64,000 bases of DNA. Origin: Malus domestica. Its lineage: Eukaryota > Streptophyta > Magnoliopsida > Rosales > Rosaceae. Within the stretch, counting starts at the first letter, position 1, and each line of letters starts with the position of its first letter. Shown piece after piece: positions 10,899 to 21,723 of the stretch. The notes beneath the pieces were generated by a model that worked only from the letters and a program-made list of their open reading frames with translations, did not search any database and was not told the origin of the DNA. The stretch spans positions 28,015,501-28,079,500 of the forward strand of contig NC_091661.1 of the NCBI RefSeq assembly GCF_042453785.1. The letters are read 5' to 3'. The position numbers and the translations under genes were made by a program.

Positions 10899-13800
10899 TC
10901 GTGGGATGTTTAAGCTGCTAAAATGTAGTCATCTAGGTAGCCTTTAAGATTTTCTTTGTTTTTCCTTGTAGCTCTTGTTTTGCTTGAACTCCTTTGGCCT
11001 TTGCTAGTTGTTTATAAACATGTTTTCCTTAGCTTTTCTTCATTTTTGCTTCTTTTGTTCATGCCCTAACCTTTAGACTTGATAGACCAGTGGCAAGCAT
11101 GCTACTTTTTTATAAGCAGACAAGCTCGCGTAACCTATGCAGCCGTAGGTGTTGGTGTAGAACGTTGCAAAGTTGTTAGCCATTGGGTTGGCAGCCGGAT
11201 GCCTTACTTACAGAAGCAGACAAGTTCGCGTAACCACTAGGCTGTTAACCTTGACTTTCTCCAATTCCGTAGGTTGCGTAGCAAGTATCACAACACTTTA
11301 GGACTTGGTGTAGGTTGTTCCGCGCTTGGCAGAGGTGAAGCTTATCGACTACGTAGCATGTCAGTAGTGGATAAAACTTCGTATATGCGTGCTAACTTGT
11401 TTAACCTTTCACAAGAATATGCGGTTGTAAAAGTTTAGTGCGACTTTACTGCTCGAAGGGCAAGCCGTAGGCAGTCTTCCGGAATCCGTAGGCTACCTTA
11501 GTGCACTCGGTAGCAGCTTTAGGATTCCAGGACAGCCGTCCATCGGATGTACTGCGTAATGTGCCCTCTCCGTCTCTAGGGCCCGGTTCCCCACGAATTA
11601 GGCCAAGAGACCCAAAATCCTTCAGTTAGTTAAGCCTTGAAAAAGACCATTGCAGCTACTTCTAGGAATCCCGGCGCAAGCCATCGTGCATCTAGTTATA
11701 CTAGGGCAGCCCGGCTCATCCACATCTGGATATTCGGAGTGTAGAGTTTATCCTCCCGTTCTTGGAGAGCTAACCCATGTGGGTGTCGGGGAATTGGTTT
11801 ACCCTCTCGCGTTGGAGAGCAATTAGTTTACCCTCTCGTACTCGAGAGCATGGTTGGTCCCTTGAGGGGCGCAATTCCTGCGGTAAGTCCCTAAGAAGGG
11901 CGCGGTCTTCTTTTGAAGTGCAGAAGTGATCAGTTGTTGTAAGCATGCAGCCAAGCCAAGTCATGATTACTTCTGAATTCCTCATTGAAAAACGAGTTAA
12001 ACGAACGAGAATTTAGATGTAAGGTAAGAACTGCATAACAACTGGATAATCCTCGGCTGGTGAGGTAGTCGGTTGCCATGATCATCATGCCTTTGCCCCT
12101 AGTAGTATGGCTGGTGATTAGCTAGGACTCGGAATGAATTGATAGCTTTTTCACCACCAATCTTTTGTCATTCGAAGGCCTGCTAATGGGGCTTCGTACT
12201 CTGCTTTGTTGTTAGATGCTTTGAAGCTTAGAGTGATCGCATGCTTGAGCATTGAAATGTCTGGGGTGGCAAGAACCACGGCTGCTCACGAGCCTTCGTA
12301 GTTGGATGCGCCGTCGACATGCAAACGCCAGAAATCTCTACTGAGGGAGCAGGTATGGCTAAAGTGTGCTCGGCTGCATTCGGGGCGTCGTTGGGCCGAG
12401 TTGTTGTGTTTGTCAGAAAACTTTACATCCGCCGTGGTCTATGCCTTTATCGTCGCGCGTCTGGATTGGGCAGAATAGTACGTCATGAGGATGACTGCAT
12501 GCATTTGAAAGTAAAACTTGTGCTTCCGAGTTGCATCAACTATCGCCAAAGTTAGCTTTTGAATTTTTAATAGCATCGAGGAGAGCTTTTGAACTGTAGA
12601 ATACAGGTAGTCGGGCCCCCATCTCTTCTCTCATGATGGTAGAGCTTATTGCTACTTTAGATACCATAAAACATGTGAATAAGTCATCCGCTGCTTCTAT
12701 GAAGGTGATGTCGGGTACTTCTTCAAGTCCTTGAATGTGCATTGGCGAGCCTCATCCCAAAGTGCATGCTGCTCTGCCAAAGCAAAAGAGTCTGCCAGCG
12801 TTAGATCTTCTTTCATGATCAATTTTCTGAATAGTGGGTGGTCTGCTGAAAGTCTTTTTTGGAAGGCTGCTCTAGCTATTGAGTCGTTGCATCCGACTAT
12901 TTTTGCCTTCTCTACTTTGAATCTCCTCACATAATCGCGAAGCGATTCCTTTGGGTTCTTCTTGACGTCGAGCAAATGGTCAGACTTCTTTTTGATCGAG
13001 CGATATGATGAATATTCTTTGGTGAAAACCAAAGAAAGTTCGTAGAAATTTCGGATGGATTGTGGCGGCAGGGTGTAGAACTAATCTTGCGCCTCTCCTT
13101 GTAGAGTGGTGGAGAATATCTTGTACATGAGATCATTGTTGTTTCGATAAAGGATCATTGCACTTTGGTAGCACTTTATGTGTCTCTCCGGGTCTTCATC
13201 CCCTTTGAAAGATGTGAAATGTGGCATGCTGAACTCGCGTGGAGGCTATGCCTGCTCGATCTCATCCGTGAAGGGTGACCTGCTTATGTTGGTCATGTTC
13301 CGTCGAAGTGCCTCGTCGGTTACCTCGTTGCGTTAGAAATCATGCAATCGCTTGGTCAAGAGTCTATCTACTTCTTCCTGAATTTGCCTTTGTTGGGGTA
13401 GCTGAGCTCTCGGCTGCCTCCAGCCATGACTTGCTGGTCTAGGCTGCTCTTCCAGGTGTTTGGCTCGTCTATGCCGCGGATACAGTGCATGTGGTGCGTT
13501 CATAGCAGGCGAGCGAGTTCTTCGCAGGCTGCTGGTTGAACTTGAGCTGGATTGAGTGACTACTTCTCTCCGTCCGTCGTGCTGCTTACTCTGATGTGAG
13601 GTGGAGGATACTCATTGTGGGCTTAGCTGCGAATGGACACTTTGCCCGGAAGGTTGCTCATGTTGACTATCAGAGTATGACCCCAATCGTGAATGTATGC
13701 TTATCCGTGGGCCTAGTCGAGAGTGCATGCTCTTCCGCATGCTAAGACGGGAATGTACACTTCCCAAACGTTCGGCTCGTGGCTGGTCGAGTGGCCGCTT

Positions 13801-14154
13801 GCTAGGACACTGCTGGAAAGGTCTGTCTGCCCTTGTCCTACTTTGGGATACCTCGTCTGGGGCACGTTGGATCTCGATGCGTTGCAAAAGTTGATTCACC
13901 AAGGCTGTCTGTTGTGCAAGGGCGCTCGTCAACTCTATAACTTGTCGAGACAAGTGTTGTTCGCCATTTGGATTGGAAGAGCTTGGAAGGAATGTGCCTC
14001 CTTGGGCAGTGGAAGGGTGGTAGACTTCGGGCGTGAGATTTGAGTTGGGAAATGTCAAATCCACGAAAAAATGTGGTGAAAATGCCCCCGGCTCGATGGT
14101 AGGTCCAGATGGTTGAGATAGTCTTGGGCCGACTTGGGATGCTTGGAAAGCCAC

Positions 14155-14765
14155 TAGAGCAGGATGGGCCGTGAGAGTAGGCTGCTCGACTGGAGCTGGC
14201 TGGGCCATGGGAGTGGGCTGCTCGTCGGGAGCAGGCTGGGTCACGAGAGCAGGCTGCTCGGCAGAAGCAGGTTGGGTCGTGAGAGTGGGCTGCTCGACGG
14301 AAGCAGGCTGGACCACGGGAGTGGGCTGCTCGTCGGGAACAGGCTGGGTCACGAGAGCAGGCTACTTGGCAGGAGCAGGCTGGGCCACGAGAGTGGGCTG
14401 CTCGACGGAAGCAGGCTGGACCACGGGAGTGGGCTGCTCGTCGGGAGCAGGCTACTTGGCAGGAGCAGGCTGGGCCACGGGAGTGGGCTGCTCGATGGAA
14501 GCAGGCTGGGCCAAGGGAGTGGGCTGCTCGACGGAAGCAGGCTGAACCACGGGAGTGGGCTGCTCGTCGGGAGCTGGCTGGGTCACGAGAGCAAGCTGCT
14601 TAGCAGGAGCAGGCTGGGCCACGGGAGTGGGCTGCTCGATGGAAGCAGGCTGAACCACGGGAGTGGGTTGCTCGTTGAGAGCAGGCTGGGTCACGAGAGC
14701 AGGCTGCTTGGCAGGAGCAGGCTGGGTCGTGAGAGCAGGTTGCTTAGCGGGAGCAGGCTGCTTAG
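14155..14765. repeat. 36-bp coding minisatellite in the gag region of the Ty3-type fossil
   Basis: About 17 imperfect copies of a 36-bp unit. On the minus strand each copy gives a 12-residue block of the pattern QPAxxEQPTxxx. Because the unit is a multiple of three, several frames on both strands stay open throughout. Copies differ mainly by A/G and C/T changes. Confidence 0.85.
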
Positions 14766-15228
14766 TATGTGATGCATGCGAATGCGAGGCTTGGGCCTGG
14801 GCACGTGCAAACTTGGATGGCACAACTTGGATAATGGTCTTGGTGCCATGAGCCTTGGATAGCACGGCTCGAGCCGTGGTGAAGGCACCATGGACCTCGC
14901 CACGGGTGGCTACCGAGGTAGCCACCGTGGTGGTTCCCATGGTGGAAACTCGTGGTGGTGGTGCTGCTCCACTTATTGTCGCATTTAGCCTCACGGATCT
15001 CCGCAATCCCATTTCTTGAACATTAGAATTTTCACTTGTGTAATTTTCTAAATTTCTAGCCATTATATTTTGCTTATACGTTTTATCAAAGAACCTTTGC
15101 AAGTAAAAAAATTATAATAATAAGAACGAATGAAAAATATTTAAATGGACTAGAAAATAAAGAAAAAACCTTTTTGTGCGAGAGTCTTCTACGAGTATGA
15201 ATTTCAACTCTCAATGAAAGCACCAATT

Positions 15229-15797
15229 TGTGGATGCAAATTTTCTCCTCCTCGATCTTGGACGATTTTGCACTTACAAAACAACTAGCAACTTAGGTTA
15301 AGGCCAAAAGCCTCACGCGCCCACGATGAATGGGGGGGGCTTTGGCCGAAGAACCTCCGATGCCAAAGTTAGAATTTTAGAGAGAAATAGTGTTTAGAGT
15401 ATTTGGGATTTTTTGTAAGAGTGTTGGCCTCCTGTTTTGGAGAGAAGAGAAGGGTTTAAATAGGGGAGTGGCCGGCCTCTTAGGGTGAGAGAGGACCGGC
15501 CACCTAGCCTTGTTTGTGGGTTTTTTTGGTGAAACCTTTGGTTTAATTAGCCAATTTATTGGCTAATTAAACATGAAAGAAATAAATGGGGGGTTATAGG
15601 ATTAATTGACTAACTTAATTTGGGTAATAAAGTGGAAAACATAAAAAAGGTGAAGAGCAAAGGGTGTGGCCGGCCTTTGACTAGTTTTAGGGTTGAATTG
15701 GATGTATTTTGTGGTTATTTGGATATAATGGATGGTTTAATTGACAATTAATGGGTTAATTAGGCAATAAACCCATTAATTAGCCAATTAACATAAT
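15229..15797 (-). repeat. Right LTR of the Ty3-type fossil
   Basis: Near-identical to 8947-9513. Directly left of it on the plus strand, the minus-strand text TTGGTGCTTTCATTGAGAG follows the LTR end where the primer-binding site is expected. Confidence 0.75.
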
Positions 15798-15798
15798 T

Positions 15799-15876
15799 GA
15801 TGTTGTGATTTCTTTATGATTATTATCATTCAAATTCTTTTATTATTCTCATATTTTCTAATATTGCTCCAACAAT
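15799..15876. repeat. Right-hand end of the same repeat family as 3929-4547
   Basis: The stretch from ttgatgttgtgattt to gctccaaca aligns by eye with 4470-4547. It adjoins the right LTR of the Ty3-type fossil directly. Confidence 0.5.
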
Positions 15877-16430
15877 GTTTTTTGTTAAACGGTAGATTCT
15901 GTTAGATTAGATGTTAGATTAGTCATTGATGGGGTTTGAACTCATGCCGTTATGCAAGGGCTCAACACCTTTCCACCATTGTGGTAATAGGTCACTTGCT
16001 TGCTCCAACATTGTGGAGTTTCTATCCATGCGTCATGAGTTTGAAACTCTTCATTCCCTAAATTATTGTAATAGTTTCAAACTCTCTCCTTCTCCTAATA
16101 ATAATAATTTTTTTTTAAAATGAGTACCTTACCCACTCAAACCCAAATGGGTGTTGTTACTCTTAGGTTTCAATTGCTCCAGGACTTTTCTCATTGTGAA
16201 GGGTGTTGATTTAAGGGTTCTTTAGGTATAAGCCCATGCAACACTTATTTCCTTGACAAAAATCCATCTCGTTTTAAACATACAAATAAAACCCAAATTT
16301 GAAATAAATTGCCATGTAAACAAATAAATACCTATTATTTTTAAAATATTTACAATTGTGCCACAACACTCTAATTATGTTGATGAATTTAATTACCACC
16401 ATAATTATAGAAAATAAGTGCTTTATTATT
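15877..16430. other. Spacer without a recognised gene
   Basis: AT-rich. An open frame at 15926-16123 looks accidental. The passage around 15925-16080 resembles degraded repeat text. No gene seen. Confidence 0.5.
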
Positions 16431-17060
16431 ACAAAAGTATCTACTTTATACTTGTCTTACCATCATCTGTTCCATTTCTTTTTTTTGTTTGACAATCATT
16501 GTAGGTAAATTATTTTGCATGTATACATTATTCACATTTTGTTGTTATTATATCTGTGTGAAATAAATTACCTATATTTTTAAGTAGAATAAAGGTAATT
16601 AATTAACTTTGAATCAATTGGCTAAAAATATCCTTTGATTTTGTAGGTAAATAATTTTGCATGTATTATTACATATACTAGGCACATTTGTTATTATTAT
16701 GTGTTGTTTGCAATCAATCAACATTCATTTATTCAGTAGGTAAATTACAAAAGTATCCACTTTATATTTGTCTCACCATCATCTGTTCCATTTCTTATAT
16801 TTGTTTGACAATCATTGTCGGTAAATTATTTTGCATGTATACATTAGGCACATTTTATTATTATTATATCTGTGTGAAATAAATTACCTATATTTTTAAG
16901 TAGAATATAGGTAATTAATTAACTTTGAATCAATTGGCTAAAAACATCCTTTTATTTTGTAGGTAAATTATTTTGCATGTATTATTACATATACTAGGCA
17001 CATTTGTTATTATTATGTGTTGTTTGCAATCAATCAACATTCATTTATTTTGTAGGTAAA
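16431..17060. repeat. 316-bp direct tandem repeat, two copies plus partial units
   Basis: The unit 16431-16746 (beginning acaaaagtat) is repeated at 16747 to about 17057. Within each, a shorter motif, ggtaaattattttgcatgta, recurs two or three times. Further partial units run to about 17200. There is no coding potential. Confidence 0.85.
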
Positions 17061-17760
17061 TTATTTTGCATGTATTATTACATATGTTAGGCACGTTTTG
17101 ATATTATTATATATATGTGTATGCAAATAGCTTAAATAACTTTTGAATCAAACAATATTTATTTATTTATTACATAGGTAAATTATTTTGCATGTATTAT
17201 TTTACCTGGAACTTATATTGTTATTTTATATATGTAAAATATTGGTAATTTTGAATAAAATAACATTTGTATATTTGTGAATAAATGCTAATTTACTTGT
17301 TACAATTATTTGAAAGGAAAAAAATGCTCATTTTTACATAAATGTGAAAACAACCATATAAGGAAACAAAACTCTAATGTCATGTAATTTTTGTTATTAA
17401 TATGCATTGAAATCATGACACTCAAAATTTTCTTTTCCAAATCTGCATAAACATTTCAAAACATTTAATTGAATGACATAATATCATATAAATGTAGATA
17501 ACAAGTAATAAACCCAAAATCAATAATATTAGGGGTAATTTAGACATCCAAAAATACCAATTTTGCCAAGTCATACTTAATTATGGATATTGCTTAGTTG
17601 GAGCCTAATCATTGGGTTTTTATTAGAAAATTTTACAAATGGGGGTTTTAGTTAATGAAAATTGAATTCCAAGGGGTATACTCATATTTTCAGTTGATTT
17701 AATCACTCTTACTTTCTCCTTCTCGACTCAGTCTCATTTGATTGTTGCTTCGTTGCGGTG
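17061..17760. other. Spacer between Ty3-type fossil and PME segment B
   Basis: AT-rich, with decayed copies of the motif from the neighbouring tandem repeat up to about 17200. No gene seen. The PME segmental duplication begins at about 17762. Confidence 0.5.
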
Positions 17761-17940
17761 AACTTTTGCTGCGGATGTAACCAGGAAATAAAAGAAACTC
17801 AGGATCACATTTTAATTTTTCAAGAACGAAAAATTCCTTATTTCCATCAAGTAATTGTCGATACAATAATCAAAGAACAAATGAAAAAATTATTGTCAAA
17901 TAAATAGCTTAGATACATAATTATACAAGTTACAACAATG

Positions 17941-18046
17941 GCACAGTTCATGCAATGGTATGATCAGTTGTTATGATCAAAGGCCAGCAGTTAACAGTTG
18001 TTATGAACAGTTCATGTAATGGTATGATCAGTTGTTATGATCAAAG
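17941..18046. repeat. Local tandem duplication at the 3' end of the PME pseudogene
   Basis: The text gttcatg.aatggtatgatca and ttgttatgatcaaaggc occurs twice within 100 bp, where copy A1 has one instance. The pseudogene stop codon region lies in the right copy. Confidence 0.6.
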
Positions 18047-20555
18047 GCAGCAGTGAATAATAGCAGGCAGCCACGAGCTTCCAGAAATGAAATTATCCAC
18101 AGTAAACTTCGATGCTTCTGATTAACTAGTTATAACTCGATAACCACCCCACTTGACCCTGTCACTAGTAAGTGCACCCGGTCCAATGTTCTTGTTGTCA
18201 CATCCCGAACCGGGTTCCATCACATTCTAGGCCCGCTCCATCACCGTAGCATGATATTGTCTGCATTGGGTCCTGACCACGCCCTCACGGTTTTGTTTCT
18301 AGGAACTCACATGAGAACTTCCTAGTTGGTCACCCATCATGGGAGTGCTCTCGTGCGATGAACTCGGAAGCCAGTGAGCTCTCAAAATGCCTCGTGCTAG
18401 GTAGGGATTGGAATATACATATAAAGATTACTCCCCTGGGCAATATGAGATCTTACAATTCACCCCCCTTAGGGGCCCGACGTCCTCGTCGGCACACCAC
18501 AATCAGGGTTAGGCTCTGATACCAAATTGTCACATCCCGACCCGGGGTCTACCACATACCGTAGCACGATATTGTTCATTTTGGGCCCGACTACGCCCTC
18601 ACGATTTTGTTTCTGGGAACTCACACGAGAACTTTCCAATGGATCACCCATCATGGGAGTGCTCTTGTGCACTACTCGCTTAACTTCTGAGTTCCGATGA
18701 ACTCGGAAGCCAGTGAGCTCTCAAAAGGCCTCATGCTAGGTAGGGATTGAAATATACATATAAGGATCGCTCCCCTAGCTAATGTGGAATCTTACACTTG
18801 TACTCACCATAATACAATATCCTCAAGGCAAAATCACCTCTCCACTAGAGCCACCCAGCTGGGTCAACCAGGGTGTCTAGAAAAGATTGCATAAAAACTG
18901 TGCGTGAACACTCCTTCCATGGTCCACCCAAGAAAGTCTTAACTGAGCCGATGGACGATTCAAAGTTCGGTGTGGCCATGACACGGGAGTCGTGGATAGA
19001 AATGCCAGTGTTCTGGTTCGTTCCGTTCGGCCCTGGGCTGTGATTGTGTTCTGTGGACCACTCATGGGCTTTCTTGCGTAGATGCATGCAGTTTTGTAGA
19101 ACCGCCGCAGCGTTGCCAAAGAAAAAGTCAACGGTGCGGTAGACGTAGCATTCTCTGTAGAACTGTCGTTGGGAGGGGTGTAGACTGTAGAGGGTGTCTT
19201 GGTAGCCTTCGAACTTGCAACGATAGAAAACTGAAAGGTCGGCGCCTGATCGGAGGGCTACTTCTTGATGGTTCTCTGGACCAGCTGTGTTGCGGAATGT
19301 TATGCCATGAGCCCAAAAATTAAAATCAAGAATTAGAAAATATGGATTTTTAATATTAAATTTTTTGGTTTCAAATCTTTTAAGATGGACTATGTATGTC
19401 GTTCAAGGGGAACATATATATATATGTAGTAGCAGTAGTAGTTAAGTTCTAATTTTATATGTCTGCTCATAGAAGAATATGTTTTTGACTTTGTTATTTG
19501 TTTGTTCATATCATTGAATAATACATAAATTAAACGTTATAAATTTAAAAATAAAGTTTATACTAATTAAAAATCAACAGTTCACCACGTATTTTGTGCT
19601 CTATTGAGACAATTTCAGTGGCACATACATTTTGACATTTGAGAAGACTAGTGATTGAGAGAAAGAGAGGCATGACTCACCAACAGTTGCAGACTTGAAA
19701 GTTGTAGAACCTCCAACAAACACTACGGCAGCCGGTGATAATAGTATACCTCATTCCATCACCCAGCAGATAAATGTTCTTCAACTTAATCTCAAGGTTC
19801 TCCTAATTATAAACCCCTCTCTTCACATGTATCACAAACCTCTTACTCCCAGTCCTCGCCGCCGCAGCATCCAAAAAGCGGCTTTGATCGTCTTATAGTT
19901 CCCGACCCGTCTTGAGCGACGACTACGTCCGCTGAGACCGTCAACTGCAACAGTTTCCTATCCCCAGGGGAAACCCAACTAGGATAACCCTCTGAGTACA
20001 AAATGTGTCGCAGGTGGAACATTTGAGGAATTCTCAAGTGACAAAGTGTTACTTATCAGCTTGGACACATTGTTGGACATAAGTGGAAACACAAAGTCCG
20101 AAACCCCAAGCTCCACGAATCCAGCCCGACATGTGTTGATGTTCGTAAGGGCAATGCTGAGCCAAGTTTGAGTGTCATATATAGTCGGTGCATTTTGTGG
20201 CAGGGTCTACAGTTTGGTTGGGGAGTTTGATGGTTTCCTCGTAGAGGTTCATGCAGTCAGCCCATGCAGCTCTTTCTTTCTTGTCTCTACACTTTTGCCC
20301 TAGCCACTTGTTGCGACTTTATGCTTTGAGTGCTCTTTCTAGTGTTGCTTGGACTGCAAATTTCTTGAAGTCGGATAGTTGTTTGGGGATAGAGAGAGGT
20401 TTTTGGTCTTGGGTCATGTGTATTTGCAAGTTTCAGGGTAGGGGGGGTTTTTGGCACCATGAATCTATGCCGGTGTGGATAATGTTTGAAAGGGCTGGTT
20501 AGAAGAATAAAGCAAGGGAGACACATAGGATGAATGGACTGAGCTTTGTTGCCAT
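18041..20555 (-). pseudogene. Pectin methylesterase pseudogene (PME copy B1)
   Basis: Same two-exon layout as copy A1 (exon 1 about 20555-19680, intron 19679-19311, exon 2 to 18041). Exon 1 starts with an ATG at the right place, but the signal peptide soon meets a TAA codon (MATKLSPFILCVSLALFF, then stop). Several small insertions or deletions relative to A1 shift the frame (for example the extra bases near 20183 and 19873, and a missing base near 20420). Exon 2 is interrupted by a Cassandra element at 18196-18796. Recognisable parts include the SVKTFLG.PWKECSRTVFM region (18845-19087). No functional protein is possible. It decayed after the duplication, as A1 is intact. Confidence 0.93.
18196..18796 (-). 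mobile_element. Cassandra-type TRIM with 5S rRNA-like LTRs, inside a PME exon
   Basis: LTRs at 18196-18457 and 18528-18796 both begin TGTCACATCCC and end CTTACA. A 70-bp middle holds a minus-strand primer site TTGGTATCAGAGCC (tRNA-iMet type) next to the right LTR and a purine tract next to the left LTR. A perfect 5-bp target duplication, cttgt, flanks it (18191-18195 and 18797-18801). The LTR part at about 18610-18715 matches the reverse complement of plant 5S rRNA (landmarks tcacccatc, gcttaact, gagttc.gatg), so the 5S-like text is sense to the element. Cassandra is known to carry 5S sequence in its LTRs and to code for nothing. Confidence 0.92.
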
Positions 20556-21503
20556 TGATGAGCTTCTTAGCTCGTTTGGCTAGGGTTTGTGAGGGTTTTG
20601 TGTTTGGTGATAAGAAGTTGCTTATATATATAGGGGCGATTGGAGAAATGAAAAATGGGGTGTGGTGGTGACAGCTAGGGTATAGTTTGAACATGGAGGA
20701 TGATAGAGACAGCCATATAATTTAAATCCAAAATAATAAGACGAAAGATTCTCAATCCTTGTCTTATTAATCAGTGCTAAATAAACTATGATACTTTTGC
20801 TAGCCAATGATGAAATAATGTGATTAGAACAAGTATCATACATATGTATTTGAACTTGTCAACATGACTGCATGTCATATATAGATATAGTTGATTTTTA
20901 ATTAGAAACACCCGGCGTGTAATTTAATTTGCGCAACATTCTCTTCAAGACGTGTGGTAGTACTTTCCTTAGTTAATTTGATTTGATTTTTAACATGACT
21001 GCATGTCATATATGGATCGTTTTAAGACGTGTGGTAGTACTTTCCTTAGTTAATTCACTTAACTCATATTATTTTGACAAGCTGGGGAATATGATATATA
21101 TCTGAATGTACTGAAACTGATAGAAGCGTCCTAATGGTTTCCTTTACTTGTTGGAATTGCGTATCTCATGAATTTTTCATACACATATTGAGTCCAACAT
21201 GAATTTCTACTAAATTATGAAAAATAAAGAATGATCTACTAATTAATTAAGGTGACCAACATAAAAGTTTAGAAAATTGGTGATGTTGGAGAGAACATTT
21301 ACTTAAACTATATTTTGTAGATCACATCATGTTACGGTTAATGGTTGGATTCATTTTTCAATGATTTAAATAAAGAATTCAACTGTTAACCACCACATAA
21401 TGTTGTTTACAAAATATAATCTAAAAAGATGATCTCTCTAGAATTTTTCTTAAAATATTATTAGGCTCCTAAATTTGACTTATTTCTAACTAATGGTAAT
21501 ACC

Positions 21504-21723
21504 TATAAGAAATATATCTTTCATTGAGAGTGAAATTGATTACATTGGGGGTATTTATACACAGCAGCTAATAATACTTAGTTATCAACTAATGTACCTA
21601 ATTAATCTTAATCTATGAATTAGTTACAACAAGAAACTTAAAGACTAAGTAATTGCTGACTGTGTTGATGACTTGGACTCTAGATGGCACTGTTGAGTTG
21701 ACTGAGGATAATGTGTGTCTTTA
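21504..21723 (-). repeat. Left (3') LTR of the copia fossil
   Basis: 220 bp, tataagaaat to gtgtcttta on the plus strand. The termini are TA...TA rather than the usual TG...CA. Confidence 0.85.

Larger units (their letters stand above)
8947..15797 (-). mobile_element. Ty3/gypsy-type LTR element (fossil, non-autonomous looking)
   Basis: Long terminal repeats lie at 8947-9730 (TGTGGATG to CTCCACA) and 15229-15797 (the right copy is shorter). A purine-rich tract on the minus strand, at 9731-9745, adjoins the left LTR, so the element reads leftward. Minus-strand parts: a proline/glutamine-rich N-terminal gag region with 36-bp tandem repeats (about 13600-15100), a retrotrans_gag-like segment (12697-13032) and a Ty3-type RNase H remnant (about 12130-12320, with LHVDGASN and NKAEYEA-like motifs). 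No full polyprotein is present. The element is broken in several places. Two plus-strand open stretches near its left end are listed separately. The two LTRs look about 98% alike over the shared part by eye, which suggests a fairly recent insertion. Confidence 0.8.

Noticed and set aside
14164-14772. 202-residue plus-strand protein of GSGLLDGSRL repeats
   Set aside because: It is the opposite strand of the 36-bp gag minisatellite; frames stay open only because the unit is a multiple of three.
18600-18720. 5S rRNA gene
   Set aside because: The 5S-like text lies within both LTRs of a Cassandra element and is diverged; there is no tandem 5S array.
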